DNA of 64,000 nucleotides. Origin: Bacillota bacterium. GTDB lineage: Bacteria; Actinomycetota; Aquicultoria; Aquicultorales; Aquicultoraceae. Shown here piece by piece: positions 27,414-35,058 of the stretch. How positions within the stretch are numbered: position 1 is the first letter of the stretch; each line of letters opens with the position of its first letter. The DNA lies in contig JAIMBH010000007.1 of the NCBI GenBank assembly GCA_023511485.1, forward strand, positions 21,330 to 85,329. The letters run 5' to 3'. The notes beneath the pieces were generated by a model, which saw nothing but the letters and a program-made list of their open reading frames with translations, had not been told where the DNA came from and ran no database searches. A program made the position numbers and the translations under genes.

Positions 27414-27442
27414 ATTTTACCATGTCCTTTTAATTTCTGCAA
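27414..27442 (-). promoter_or_regulatory. tRNA-Gly promoter
   Basis: TTGCAG (27442-27437), a 17-nt spacer and TAAAAT (27419-27414), about 13 nt before the tRNA 5' end. Strong match with correct spacing. Confidence 0.65.
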
Positions 27443-27497
27443 ATAGCGCCGGCTTTATATGTAGGAAGAATTTATCTCCTCCCCTATAGTTTCTGGT

Positions 27498-27779
27498 TTA
27501 CTGTAAATGTCTCACATACTGCTCAAAGAGCGCGATGGCTGATTCAATACTTTCATTGGGCGATTTCGTATCGGACTCTTTGTGGACGCAATCGCGTATT
27601 ACACTTGCCAGAATTATCTCTCCGACACGCTGGAAAGCCCCTTTTGCCGCTGCAAATTGCGTAAGTACGCTCTCACAGTCCTCACCGATTTCAACCAACC
27701 GCTGGAGACCTCTTAGCTGTCCTTCGAGCCTTTTAAGCCGCGTTATAATTCGCTTGGCCTCTTCCTCGCGATCGTACAT
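27498..27779 (-). CDS. CsoR/FrmR-family repressor with CstR-like cysteine pattern
   Basis: 93-residue all-helical repressor (DUF156). CsoR copper sensors use Cys-His-Cys; here the aligned positions are C35, V60 and C64, so the His is missing while both Cys are kept. That is the pattern of CstR persulfide sensors. FrmR/RcnR types would keep the His. GGGGGTATAG, close to the half-site of the thioredoxin promoter palindrome, lies just before the ATG. It starts 36 bp after the selenoprotein gene ends and is probably co-transcribed. A sulfur or selenium signal is inferred. Confidence 0.88.
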   Translation of the reverse strand: MYDREEEAKRIITRLKRLEGQLRGLQRLVEIGEDCESVLTQFAAAKGAFQRVGEIILASVIRDCVHKESDTKSPNESIESAIALFEQYVRHLQ

Positions 27780-27815
27780 TGCTATACCCCCATAACTATT
27801 TTTAGCAGTAGTATA

Positions 27816-28211
27816 TCAATTAATAATGTTTTTTACATTCTGCTCTATGCTGGCTTTATCGGCAACACCCACTATTTTATTAACAACAGAGCCGTCCTTG
27901 CCGATAAAGATCAGCGTGGGGATATAGAGAATGCCATATTTATTGGCGATTTCTCCATTTGAAGCATTGCCTAAATTATAGAATTCAAACGGCAATTTAC
28001 TTTCATATTCACTCCTAACCTGTTCAACTACAGGCTTTATCTGTCTGCAGGATGGTCAGGTATCCGAGTGAAAAAATAAAACTTTCGGCCCGATGGATGA
28101 ATTCGCTTGCTTAGCTCCCTGACCGCCGGAACAGCCGGCAACAATGGCAAATATAAGGCCTATTGCGACAATAAGGCCAAGAACCTTTAGCGTAGTTTTT
28201 CTCTCAGACAA
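27816..28211 (-). CDS. Thioredoxin-fold lipoprotein, predicted selenoprotein (UxxC)
   Basis: 131 residues when UGA at 28058-28056 is read as selenocysteine. TTG start at 28211 after AAGGAG. Signal peptide with lipobox AIVAGC (Cys27), then KVLFFHSDT-Sec52-PSC, i.e. UxxC exactly where TlpA/thioredoxin proteins have CxxC. After the UGA the frame stays open for 79 residues with full thioredoxin-fold logic, including the cis-Pro loop YGILYIPTLIF and FIGKDGSVV. A hairpin with GU in its loop follows at SECIS distance. Role inferred: membrane-anchored extracytoplasmic thiol/selenol oxidoreductase. Alternative: a Cys-to-stop mutation, less likely given an intact downstream frame. Confidence 0.85.
28019..28034 (-). 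promoter_or_regulatory. Candidate bacterial SECIS hairpin
   Basis: Within the coding region, 21 nt after the UGA: stem CCTGT/ACAGG with 6-nt loop AGTTGA on the minus strand, a GU in the apical loop as SelB recognition needs. A competing fold, CTGCAG...CTGTAG, is possible just 5' of it. Short stem, so only moderate confidence. Confidence 0.5.
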
Positions 28212-28271
28212 TGCAATCTCCTTTCGCCAGATTACATCTAGAAGCAACTTTATTACTATATTGTTTATTAC

Positions 28272-28290
28272 TATACTGCATAGTATAACA
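28272..28290 (-). promoter_or_regulatory. Promoter and dyad of the selenoprotein gene
   Basis: Extended -10 TGTTATACT on the minus strand, with TATACTGCATAGTATA (28272-28287) forming a 6-4-6 palindrome over it. About 70 bp before the TTG start. Could be a regulator site, although it lacks the C/G tract of the thioredoxin operator. Confidence 0.45.
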
Positions 28291-28379
28291 TGCCATAAAT
28301 TAAAGCAAAAATACTGGTCAAAAAGTAGCGCAGCCCTCTTTGAAGGAGTTTCCCTGAGCGAAGCAAAAAACCCAGGCAA

Positions 28380-28422
28380 GCTCTTTAGGGCTGCTAAGAA
28401 GGGCTAAAGCCCTGCACTGCTT
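28380..28422. repeat. Dispersed palindromic repeat copy
   Basis: GGGCTGCTAAGAAGGGCTAAAGCCCTGCACTGC region (28388-28420) contains the GGGCTAAAGCCC palindrome and the CTGCACT tail shared with the 2.6-kb copy. Lies between the FmdB gene and the selenoprotein gene. Confidence 0.55.
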
Positions 28423-28482
28423 TTCAATTCTCAATCTTTCAGATAATATTCGAGCCTCCGGCCCGATTAATGCTTAGAATCC

Positions 28483-28710
28483 TCAGCCGGTGCTGGTACA
28501 GCTACTCCCTCCAGAATAGCCGCCTGAATATCCACCGGAAGAACCTCCGGAGCTGCGACCAAGCGTATAACCATAAAAGTCACGGTAAACCTGCCTTACA
28601 TCTTCACTGCCACAGCTTGGGCATTGCTTATCTGTATCGCGAATCATTCTCATTAAAAAGAACTCAAAGTCTTTACCGCAACTATCACAAACAAACTGGT
28701 AAGTTGGCAT
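28483..28710 (-). CDS. FmdB-family zinc ribbon protein
   Basis: 75 residues. N-terminal zinc ribbon MPTYQFVCDSCGKDFEF with CDSC and CPSC knuckles, then a Gly/Ser/Tyr-rich tail (SSGGYSGGYSGG) ending SSCTSTG. The family is a putative regulator, first named next to formamidase genes; its function is not settled. AAAGGAGG precedes the ATG. Sits just downstream of thioredoxin (54 bp) on the same strand and is probably in its operon. Confidence 0.88.
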   Translation of the reverse strand: MPTYQFVCDSCGKDFEFFLMRMIRDTDKQCPSCGSEDVRQVYRDFYGYTLGRSSGGSSGGYSGGYSGGSSCTSTG

Positions 28711-28764
28711 ACTAACCTCCTTTACACCGGCTTAAAGTCGGATGAAATCTTTAAGATTTCGCTA

Positions 28765-29088
28765 TTATGATAGGCCAAACTGGCGAACAATCTCGTCTTT
28801 AGGTACAGCGCCAATAATTTGACCTGCAACCTGACCATCCTTGAAGAACAGGAGTGTCGGGATGCTCATCACACCGAATTTACCTGCCCATTCGCGATGA
28901 TCGTCTACATTGATCTTGGCTATTTTTACTTTGCCGTTGTATTCAGCAGCTATTTCCTCAAGCCTTGGGGCTATCAGTTTGCAGGGACCACACCATGGGG
29001 CCCAAAAATCGACTATTACCGGCTTATCAGATTTTAAAACCTCGGCATCAAACTGAGCGTCACTTATACTAACGATATTCTCTGCCAT
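28765..29088 (-). CDS. trxA: Thioredoxin
   Basis: 107 residues, cytosolic thiol-disulfide reductase with W32-C33-G34-P35-C36 and the cis-Pro loop VMSIPTLLFF. ATG at 29088 follows AAGGAGTGATTGGTTG. Its promoter carries a perfect palindrome typical of CsoR/CstR-family control, so thioredoxin is probably induced by the signal sensed by the repressor at 27498. Confidence 0.96.
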   Translation of the reverse strand: MAENIVSISDAQFDAEVLKSDKPVIVDFWAPWCGPCKLIAPRLEEIAAEYNGKVKIAKINVDDHREWAGKFGVMSIPTLLFFKDGQVAGQIIGAVPKDEIVRQFGLS

Positions 29089-29112
29089 CAACCAATCACT
29101 CCTTTTTTAAAT

Positions 29113-29142
29113 ATTTATACCCCCCAGGGGTATAAATGTCAA
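29113..29142 (-). promoter_or_regulatory. trxA promoter with embedded palindromic operator
   Basis: TTGACA (29142-29137), a 17-nt spacer and TATAAA (29119-29114) on the minus strand. The region 29113-29137 is a perfect palindrome, ATTTATACCCC-CCA-GGGGTATAAAT (11+3+11), covering the whole spacer and -10. Such TATACCCC...GGGGTATA sites resemble CsoR/CstR operators. A bound repressor would block RNA polymerase. Confidence 0.75.
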
Positions 29143-29256
29143 TAGCAACCTGAATATTTTTACACGGTTAGATAAAAATCGAACTAAGTTTAGCAGAATT
29201 TAATGGTTGTTATCCAGTATTTAGAAGCTGAAAGCTTGAATTATCACCACTATACC

Positions 29257-29814
29257 CTACTCGGGCATAACGCGACCTACGCTACCGATCTTTCTGCCGA
29301 TAGACCAATATGAGTCCACGGCATAGGCAACCGGTCTCAACGCCTCCACATTTATCTTTCCTGCGTGTAAAACAGATTCCTCGACATACGTAATAAGAGC
29401 ACGCCCAACATAAAAATCATGGGTGCCCAGACGCAAAACCTCCTGAACCCTGCATTCGATGCTCACGGAGGCCTCAAGAATTGTTGGCGCCTTTACCTCC
29501 TTCGAGGGGTGTGCAGTTAACCTAGCCTCTTCAAATTTATCAACGTCTCTGCCAGATATCCTACCCAAAAGATCCATTTCTTTGATAAAGCCCTCTGGCA
29601 TGACATTTACGGTAAATTCGCCATTGTCTTCGATCAGCTCATGCGCATAGTTTGCGGCATCGATCCCAACACCGATATAAAGTGGATCCGGACAGAGAAC
29701 TCCGATCCAGGAAGCAGTAAAAACATCGGGGACTTCATTTTTGTTTGCCACCGTTATCAGAGCTAACGGTAACGGCAATAACCCAATCAAACCTGTTACG
29801 ACCTTCTTAGCCAT
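29257..29814 (-). CDS. Flavin reductase family protein
   Basis: 185 residues, flavin reductase-like (FMN-binding split barrel) domain. The opening PLPLALITVANKNEVPDVFTAS and CPDPLYIGVGI segments are typical of flavin- or flavoredoxin-like proteins that bind FMN and exchange electrons with NAD(P)H or rubredoxin/ferredoxin partners. Partner unknown. 170 bp upstream of trxA on the same strand, with the trxA promoter between them. Confidence 0.85.
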   Translation of the reverse strand: MAKKVVTGLIGLLPLPLALITVANKNEVPDVFTASWIGVLCPDPLYIGVGIDAANYAHELIEDNGEFTVNVMPEGFIKEMDLLGRISGRDVDKFEEARLTAHPSKEVKAPTILEASVSIECRVQEVLRLGTHDFYVGRALITYVEESVLHAGKINVEALRPVAYAVDSYWSIGRKIGSVGRVMPE

Positions 29815-30140
29815 GTCATCGCCTCCACACCGGACTGCAAAAACCAGCCGCTATAGCTTTGCCCATATTATTCCCACAAATTAATTATTAGATGCCCATC
29901 TATGACCTTAACCTGACTTCGCCCTGCCAGCCGTTGCTTTTTCTTTGTTTCCTTGCCAATAAAAAAGTGGCGATTGATATAGTAGATAGATGCAGTAAGA
30001 TGTGAGATACTTTTTTATTTAGCCCTGGAACCAGCAGGTGAAAGCAATCAATGATGGTATTATAATGGTATTTCTTCTCAGGATAGAGGAACTAACAATC
30101 TAGGGCTTGTAATTCGAAATTGTTCTTTACTGGGTCCACG
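29815..30140. other. Intergenic region without a recognised gene
   Basis: 326 bp, AT-rich. No gene, RNA or repeat that I can support; the flavin reductase promoter should be at its left end. Confidence 0.4.
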
Positions 30141-30551
30141 TTACAAAAGCCATGTCCTCGTATACTCTTTTGCGACTTTATGCAGTAGATGATCTGCAGT
30201 AATCAGGGTTGTACCGTTCTTCATAGTCGATGCTATCAGAACCGCATCATGTGTCCCAACTTTTTTTGCAAAGCCTATTTTTATCGCATCGATTAGCATA
30301 TGTTGATCATCCTCTATAAGCCGAAGACCATCGTTAAACATTTTGGAAATTGCTTCTGCGATTTCTTGCGCACTCAACTTTCCCTTGCTATGAAGAACAT
30401 TTGCCACTTCATGTATGACCGAGCTATCCGTACTGAGTAATATTGCACCCGATTGCATTAAAACATATAGCTCGTTTGCCTCTAACGCCCCTTCTTCATC
30501 TGGGAAAAACCATTTTAGAATAACTGACGAGTCTACCAGATACACCCGCAT
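30141..30551 (-). CDS. PIN-domain protein (VapC-like), no antitoxin seen
   Basis: 136 residues. Mg-dependent RNase fold with the acidic set visible: D7 in YLVDSSVILKW, Glu in SVIHEVANVL, Asp in GTHDAVLIAS and the final TADH. VapC toxins normally follow a VapB gene of about 70 codons; the 165 bp upstream hold only stops and very short frames on this strand. It is either an orphan PIN ribonuclease or a toxin whose partner is elsewhere. Confidence 0.82.
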   Translation of the reverse strand: MRVYLVDSSVILKWFFPDEEGALEANELYVLMQSGAILLSTDSSVIHEVANVLHSKGKLSAQEIAEAISKMFNDGLRLIEDDQHMLIDAIKIGFAKKVGTHDAVLIASTMKNGTTLITADHLLHKVAKEYTRTWLL

Positions 30552-30653
30552 CTCCGTTAATTAACCGCGCTCGAACAAGATTTTCCCTTTTTTAAGGCTC
30601 ATATAACTTAACTATTTCTTCAAACATAGCTTATAGATTGATTCTATAAAACA

Positions 30654-30692
30654 ACAACCCAACCAGGTTCGGTTGGGTTGTACTATTTAATT
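30654..30692 (-). terminator. Terminator after the cytochrome c gene
   Basis: Stem ACAACCCAACC / GGTTGGGTTGT with a 6-nt loop, followed on the minus strand by TGTTTTAT. Ends about 30 bp beyond the stop at 30719. Confidence 0.75.
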
Positions 30693-30718
30693 TAATTTTC
30701 TAAATACTGGCTGTAAGC

Positions 30719-31168
30719 CTACTTCAATTTTTTCTTTACGTAATTAGCTATGGCCTTGATCTGCTCATCTGAGAGCTCTCCGCCCTTAAATGCAGGCATC
30801 ACTACGTTGCCATCTCTTGTTGTGCCATTCTCGATTTGCTTTTGAATTTGTTCGACGGTCAGCGACGTACCCTTAATTGCTGGGCCAACTATTCCACCAC
30901 CGTCACCGCCGTGGCACGGCCCACAGTTGTTCGTATAAAGAACAGCCGGATTAGTCTCATCTTTTACTCGCCCTTCCTGGGCTTTCTCTTGCGGAGTTAG
31001 CTGGCGCCCTTCCTCCGCTTCTCCTCCCGTCTGCTCTGTCTGTTCAGATGAGCTCTTCTCAGTGCTGCTTCCCGAGCATCCAGCAACTACGAACCCCGTG
31101 AGCGCAAGTAAGAGTAGGAGAACCAATACGCTTGCCCATTTTTGGTGTTTGCCTTTAATTTGCCTCAA
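30719..31168 (-). CDS. Lipoprotein monohaem cytochrome c
   Basis: 149 residues. Signal peptide with lipobox VVAGC (Cys31), an acidic low-complexity linker (32-70), then a class I cytochrome c domain with C82-G-P-C85-H86 and an axial Met in VVMPAFKGG. TTG start after GGAGGGAATCTC. A lipid-anchored electron carrier outside the membrane fits the cbb3 oxidase genes next door. Same strand, 240 bp downstream of the copper ATPase gene. Confidence 0.9.
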   Translation of the reverse strand: MRQIKGKHQKWASVLVLLLLLALTGFVVAGCSGSSTEKSSSEQTEQTGGEAEEGRQLTPQEKAQEGRVKDETNPAVLYTNNCGPCHGGDGGGIVGPAIKGTSLTVEQIQKQIENGTTRDGNVVMPAFKGGELSDEQIKAIANYVKKKLK

Positions 31169-31408
31169 GAGATTCCCTCCTCCATTAACAAGACCGTTAC
31201 TAAATTTGAAAACCTTACATATAAATTACCCTATTATGCCTATTATTACTAGTAATCGATAATAATTTATCAAAAGTATGGTTGTTGTAGCCTCTACACT
31301 TAACTCTATAGATAACTAAATGATAGATTATTTGGTTAACAATTTAAAGATACCTTTTGTGTCAAGTGCCCTATTGCCTAAAAAATCTCTAATGCAATAG
31401 TATTCTGC

Positions 31409-33862
31409 TTATGGTCGCACCCTTAAGGAGTTAGTAACTACAGCCAGTGATGACCCAGCCATTGCTATTGCGGCCCATATAGGGGAGAGCATACCATTTA
31501 CCGCAAGCGCTAATGCCACAATATTATACACAAGCGCCCAACCAAGATTCTGAATGATGATCGCACGTGCTCTGCGGGCAATACGAATAATATTCGGTAG
31601 GGCTGCAAGGGGGTTCTCTGCATCCCGGGATATGACAATATCCGAGGCTTCAACCGCCATTTCAGATCCAGAAGCTAAAGCAATGGCGAGGTCGGATGAA
31701 GCCATTGCCGGCGCATCGTTCATGCCATCCCCAATAAAAGCAACGCTCGCTTGCGACCTGCGAAGCTCCCGCACAACTTGATCCTTTTCATGCGGCAATA
31801 TTCCAGCCCAAACCTCTTTAATACCTACTTGTAAGGCTATCATCCTGCAAGGCCCTGGAGCATCGCCGGATACCATAACTACTCTTATGCCTTCTGATTC
31901 TAAACGCTCAATAATATTTCGGGCTTCCGCCCGAAGCCCATCATTTAGAATAATAATGCCAGTCGCTATATTATCTACCGCCACCCAAACTACAGTATCG
32001 CCTGCATCCTCAAACGACTTCGCCTGCTTTATTAGGCTTTCTGGCAAAATAACTTTGTTCTCTTTAAGTAATCTGGTATTTCCAACCATGGCCTTAAGCC
32101 CAAATCCAACGGTTCCGATGACGCCGAAACCCGGTATAACTTTAACTTCTCTTGCGGTTAGCTTTTTCAGACCGCGCTTGGCCGCCTCGTATACTATGTT
32201 CTCTGCCAGCGGATGTATGGCCTCTGATTCCAGGGTTGCTGCCACTTGCAATGGGTTAAGCACGGCAAAGTATTGCTTATCACCATTTTCTCTTGCCATC
32301 TTTATATCTTCATTACAGATAACCTTTTTTACGCGAACTTTACCCTGGGTAAGGGTTCCTGTTTTATCCATACATACTGTAGCTATCGAACCCGCACGCT
32401 CAAGTACATCCGCACTTCTTACTAATACATTCATGGATGCAAGTTTGCCAATCGCATTGACTGCCACAAGCGGTGTTGCAAGCGCAACCGCACATGGGCA
32501 AGCCGCAACGAGAGTAGAGATTACTCTCTCGCTTAGTTGGGTAAGCGAGAGGTCAGAAAATAACCCAAAGATAGCAGCTGCTGCTGCAACCGCTAGCACA
32601 GTCGGCCCGAATATGGCTGAGACTAGATCGGCCCATCTCTGCAGATTAGTTTTGGCAAAAAGAGCATCTTCAACAAGACCCGACATCCTAGAGAGAAGTG
32701 TATCATCAACCAGCCTTGACACTTCAACGGTAAAGTTGCCGGATGATACAATGGTGCCCGCCCAAACCTCGTCCCCTTCCGATTTTTCAACAGGCAAGGG
32801 CTCACCAGTTAACATCGACTGGTCAACAACCGCAAAACCGTGTTTTACAACACCGTCTACCGGGATTCGCTCCCCGGAGCGCACTAACACCTTATCTCCA
32901 ACGCTTACTGTTTCTAATGGCTTTTGCTCAACTTCACCCTCAGGTGTTAAAACCCACGCGGAGATATCCGCAGCACCAATTAAGGGAGCTAGCAAACTAG
33001 AAGAACGCTGCCTGGCAAGGGCCTCCAACCATCGGCCTAGAAGAACAACGACGGTTATCATCGCGGCAGAATCAAAATAACCTGCACCATGACCAGTCGC
33101 AAGTGACCATATCCCGACAAAATAAGAAGCCCAGGTGCCGACTACAACTAATGTGTCCATTGTAACGCGCCTGGCTCGCGCCGCTTGCCAAGCGCCTTTT
33201 ATAAATACAAAGCCTGGGTATAGCAAGACAAATGTGGTAAGCAGGCCGGTTAAAAAGGCAGGACCGCGGATGGCCGCATAATCGTTGTTTAAATACGCAG
33301 GATAGAGCAGAAATATCGAAAACCACATCACCCACATTGATACAACTGCGCCGGTAAATAACCGTATAAATAAAGCCGACGCTTCCACTCCATCTGCCCG
33401 AAACATATCGGCAGATTTAGTGGGCCGGTATCCAAGAATCGAAACTCTATCCCATATGATATTGGTATTAGCTTTGTTTGGGTCGTAGGTCACCCGGGCA
33501 AGACCAGAGGCAAAACTTACTTCGGCATCAAGCACCCCGTCGATTCCAAGGATTGCGCGCTCAAGGATTAACGAACAACTAGAGCACCACATGCCATCGA
33601 CTCGAAAGACAGTTCGTCTTGATCCTGCAGCTTGTGCGATCGCCGACTTACGCAAAGAAGGGCGCCCGGCAGTGGGTGCCATAAGCAATTCCGAGAGACC
33701 AGCTTCTGTTGCCACGCCCCAAACACGCGCACATCCCTCACAACAAAATACATGTTCATTGTCTCTTTGAACCGGGCGGGCGATAATTGGGAGTCCACAA
33801 AGCTCACAAGCTTTCTTGCTCTTAGCTGGTTTATCAAGTGTGCAAGCATGGGCTTTTCTCAT
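31409..33862 (-). CDS. ccoI: Copper-transporting P1B ATPase of the CcoI/FixI type
   Basis: 817 residues. N-terminal Cys-rich segment ([18 protein letters not shown], about 20-45), heavy-metal domain with MWCSSC (about 91-96), eight predicted membrane helices, the ion site [11 protein letters not shown], phosphorylation motif DKTGTLTQG and hinge GDGMNDAP. CcoI proteins deliver Cu for cbb3 oxidase assembly. Placement inside the cbb3 locus and the N-terminal Cys region support CcoI over a detoxifying CopA. 5 bp separate it from the SafE-like gene. Confidence 0.93.
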   Translation of the reverse strand: MRKAHACTLDKPAKSKKACELCGLPIIARPVQRDNEHVFCCEGCARVWGVATEAGLSELLMAPTAGRPSLRKSAIAQAAGSRRTVFRVDGMWCSSCSLILERAILGIDGVLDAEVSFASGLARVTYDPNKANTNIIWDRVSILGYRPTKSADMFRADGVEASALFIRLFTGAVVSMWVMWFSIFLLYPAYLNNDYAAIRGPAFLTGLLTTFVLLYPGFVFIKGAWQAARARRVTMDTLVVVGTWASYFVGIWSLATGHGAGYFDSAAMITVVVLLGRWLEALARQRSSSLLAPLIGAADISAWVLTPEGEVEQKPLETVSVGDKVLVRSGERIPVDGVVKHGFAVVDQSMLTGEPLPVEKSEGDEVWAGTIVSSGNFTVEVSRLVDDTLLSRMSGLVEDALFAKTNLQRWADLVSAIFGPTVLAVAAAAAIFGLFSDLSLTQLSERVISTLVAACPCAVALATPLVAVNAIGKLASMNVLVRSADVLERAGSIATVCMDKTGTLTQGKVRVKKVICNEDIKMARENGDKQYFAVLNPLQVAATLESEAIHPLAENIVYEAAKRGLKKLTAREVKVIPGFGVIGTVGFGLKAMVGNTRLLKENKVILPESLIKQAKSFEDAGDTVVWVAVDNIATGIIILNDGLRAEARNIIERLESEGIRVVMVSGDAPGPCRMIALQVGIKEVWAGILPHEKDQVVRELRRSQASVAFIGDGMNDAPAMASSDLAIALASGSEMAVEASDIVISRDAENPLAALPNIIRIARRARAIIIQNLGWALVYNIVALALAVNGMLSPIWAAIAMAGSSLAVVTNSLRVRP

Positions 33863-33867
33863 ATGTA

Positions 33868-34554
33868 TTACACCTTAAACCCACCCAAATAAGTAGTCCC
33901 TCGCATAACAGTCAGCAATCCAATAATAATCACCACAAAAGCCCCGGCTTTTAAGATGTTGCCACGGGCTCGTGAGCCTAAAATACCGCTTACAAGTCCA
34001 AATCCAGCAATCCCCGGTATCGTTCCAAGTCCAAAAAACAGCATTGCAGCAGCACCGGATATTGCCGAACCACTTGCTAACGCCCGAAGCTCAATAACGG
34101 CAAGTAATCCGCAAGGCAAGAATCCCATAAATAAACCCAGGGGAAGTGCGGCAAATATCCCACGGTCTGCAAGCTTAGAAGCAGCCCGCGCAAATAAACT
34201 AGATCGACTGCCATCCTTTATTACTACGCCTTTACTACCCCATCCAAACGCCATTGCAATGCCGATGGCGACCATAAACAAGCCCGCCACAATAGGAACC
34301 CACTGCTGGTAGGGACGTGTAAACTGTATGAGTGAGGGAATTGCACCCAGCGATCCAAATATCGCCCCTATCAAGCTGTAAGTAGTAAGACGTCCGCCAT
34401 GATAAAACAACTGGTACAGGAATGTGTTTTTAATTTTAGGTTTTCCCGCACACCCGGCAAACGAGCACGCAGCGACAACCCCACCACACATCCCTATACA
34501 GTGCCCGAAGCCTCCTGCAATCCCTGCCAGAAATACCATCCAAAGAAACTGCAT
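33868..34554 (-). CDS. SafE/TauE-like membrane protein of the cbb3 locus
   Basis: 228 residues, about six membrane helices, with the HCIGMCGG motif in helix 1 ([18 protein letters not shown]). This sulfite-exporter-like / CcdA-related family (DsbD_2) is repeatedly found next to ccoI and is thought to take part in copper or thiol handling during oxidase assembly. Directly upstream of ccoI and 3 bp after a small oxidase gene. Confidence 0.87.
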   Translation of the reverse strand: MQFLWMVFLAGIAGGFGHCIGMCGGVVAACSFAGCAGKPKIKNTFLYQLFYHGGRLTTYSLIGAIFGSLGAIPSLIQFTRPYQQWVPIVAGLFMVAIGIAMAFGWGSKGVVIKDGSRSSLFARAASKLADRGIFAALPLGLFMGFLPCGLLAVIELRALASGSAISGAAAMLFFGLGTIPGIAGFGLVSGILGSRARGNILKAGAFVVIIIGLLTVMRGTTYLGGFKV

Positions 34555-34557
34555 ATT

Positions 34558-34848
34558 CTAGCCCTGTCTCACATAATATATAACGATATATCCTATCATC
34601 CAGGCGATGAATAGGCCTATGAACAGCTTCAGAGCCAGGGGAGGGTCTCCATGAGCTTCCTCTAAGCCCCCTTCGTATTCATCAACGATCCCGATTGGTG
34701 CCGGCTTTATATCGACCTCAGGCAAGTCATCCCCACTCGCCGATTTACGCCACCAGATATTGTTAACTACCAGGTAAATACCTACTGCCCAGAAAATGAA
34801 GATAGCAACCGCTTCGAGGGCACTCCACCATTGTTCGCTAGCCGGCAT
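34558..34848 (-). CDS. Small two-helix membrane protein, CcoP-N/CcoQ-like
   Basis: 96 residues with a helix at about 8-28 (VAIFIFWAVGIYLVV) and another at about 72-92 (LFIGLFIAWMIGYIVIYY). The second resembles the N-terminal anchor of CcoP, but there is no CxxCH. The loop is acidic (DLPEVDIKPAPIGIVDEYEGGLEE). Overlaps the CcoS-like gene by 11 bp. Likely a structural cbb3 subunit. Confidence 0.7.
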   Translation of the reverse strand: MPASEQWWSALEAVAIFIFWAVGIYLVVNNIWWRKSASGDDLPEVDIKPAPIGIVDEYEGGLEEAHGDPPLALKLFIGLFIAWMIGYIVIYYVRQG

Positions 34849-35041
34849 CTCTAGCCCTCCTTAATTTTTTTTCCTCATTTATATCTTCCCACCCAATAAG
34901 TTCTTGGTCATCGATAACTATACTTGCAGCAGCCGTTAAGTCACTCAATTGGCCGCTTGAATGCGCCCAAAGCAGCGCCAATACAGCCCCAAGCGCAAAA
35001 ACTACCGCCATAACAACAACCATAAATTCTGCTAACCCCAT
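34838..35041 (-). CDS. CcoS-like cbb3 oxidase maturation protein
   Basis: 67 residues: one helix (about 4-26), then AHSSGQLSDLTAAASIVIDDQE, close to the W.VKSGQFDDL....ILFDD pattern of CcoS/FixS. CcoS is needed for cofactor insertion into CcoN. 17 bp downstream of the multihaem subunit gene. Confidence 0.78.
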   Translation of the reverse strand: MGLAEFMVVVMAVVFALGAVLALLWAHSSGQLSDLTAAASIVIDDQELIGWEDINEEKKLRRARDAG

Positions 35042-35058
35042 ATATATCCTTCTCCTTC

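Noticed and set aside
28056..28379. Separate 107-codon gene ending at the UGA
   Set aside because: The frame continues after the UGA as the rest of a thioredoxin fold; the first 56 codons before the TTG at 28211 lack a ribosome site and look non-coding.
30552..30650. VapB antitoxin upstream of the PIN gene
   Set aside because: Frames on that strand are closed by stops within about a dozen codons.
31887..33080. Plus-strand 397-codon open frame opposite ccoI
   Set aside because: Antisense to a well-conserved copper ATPase; Ser/Thr/Ala-rich shadow of the coding frame.
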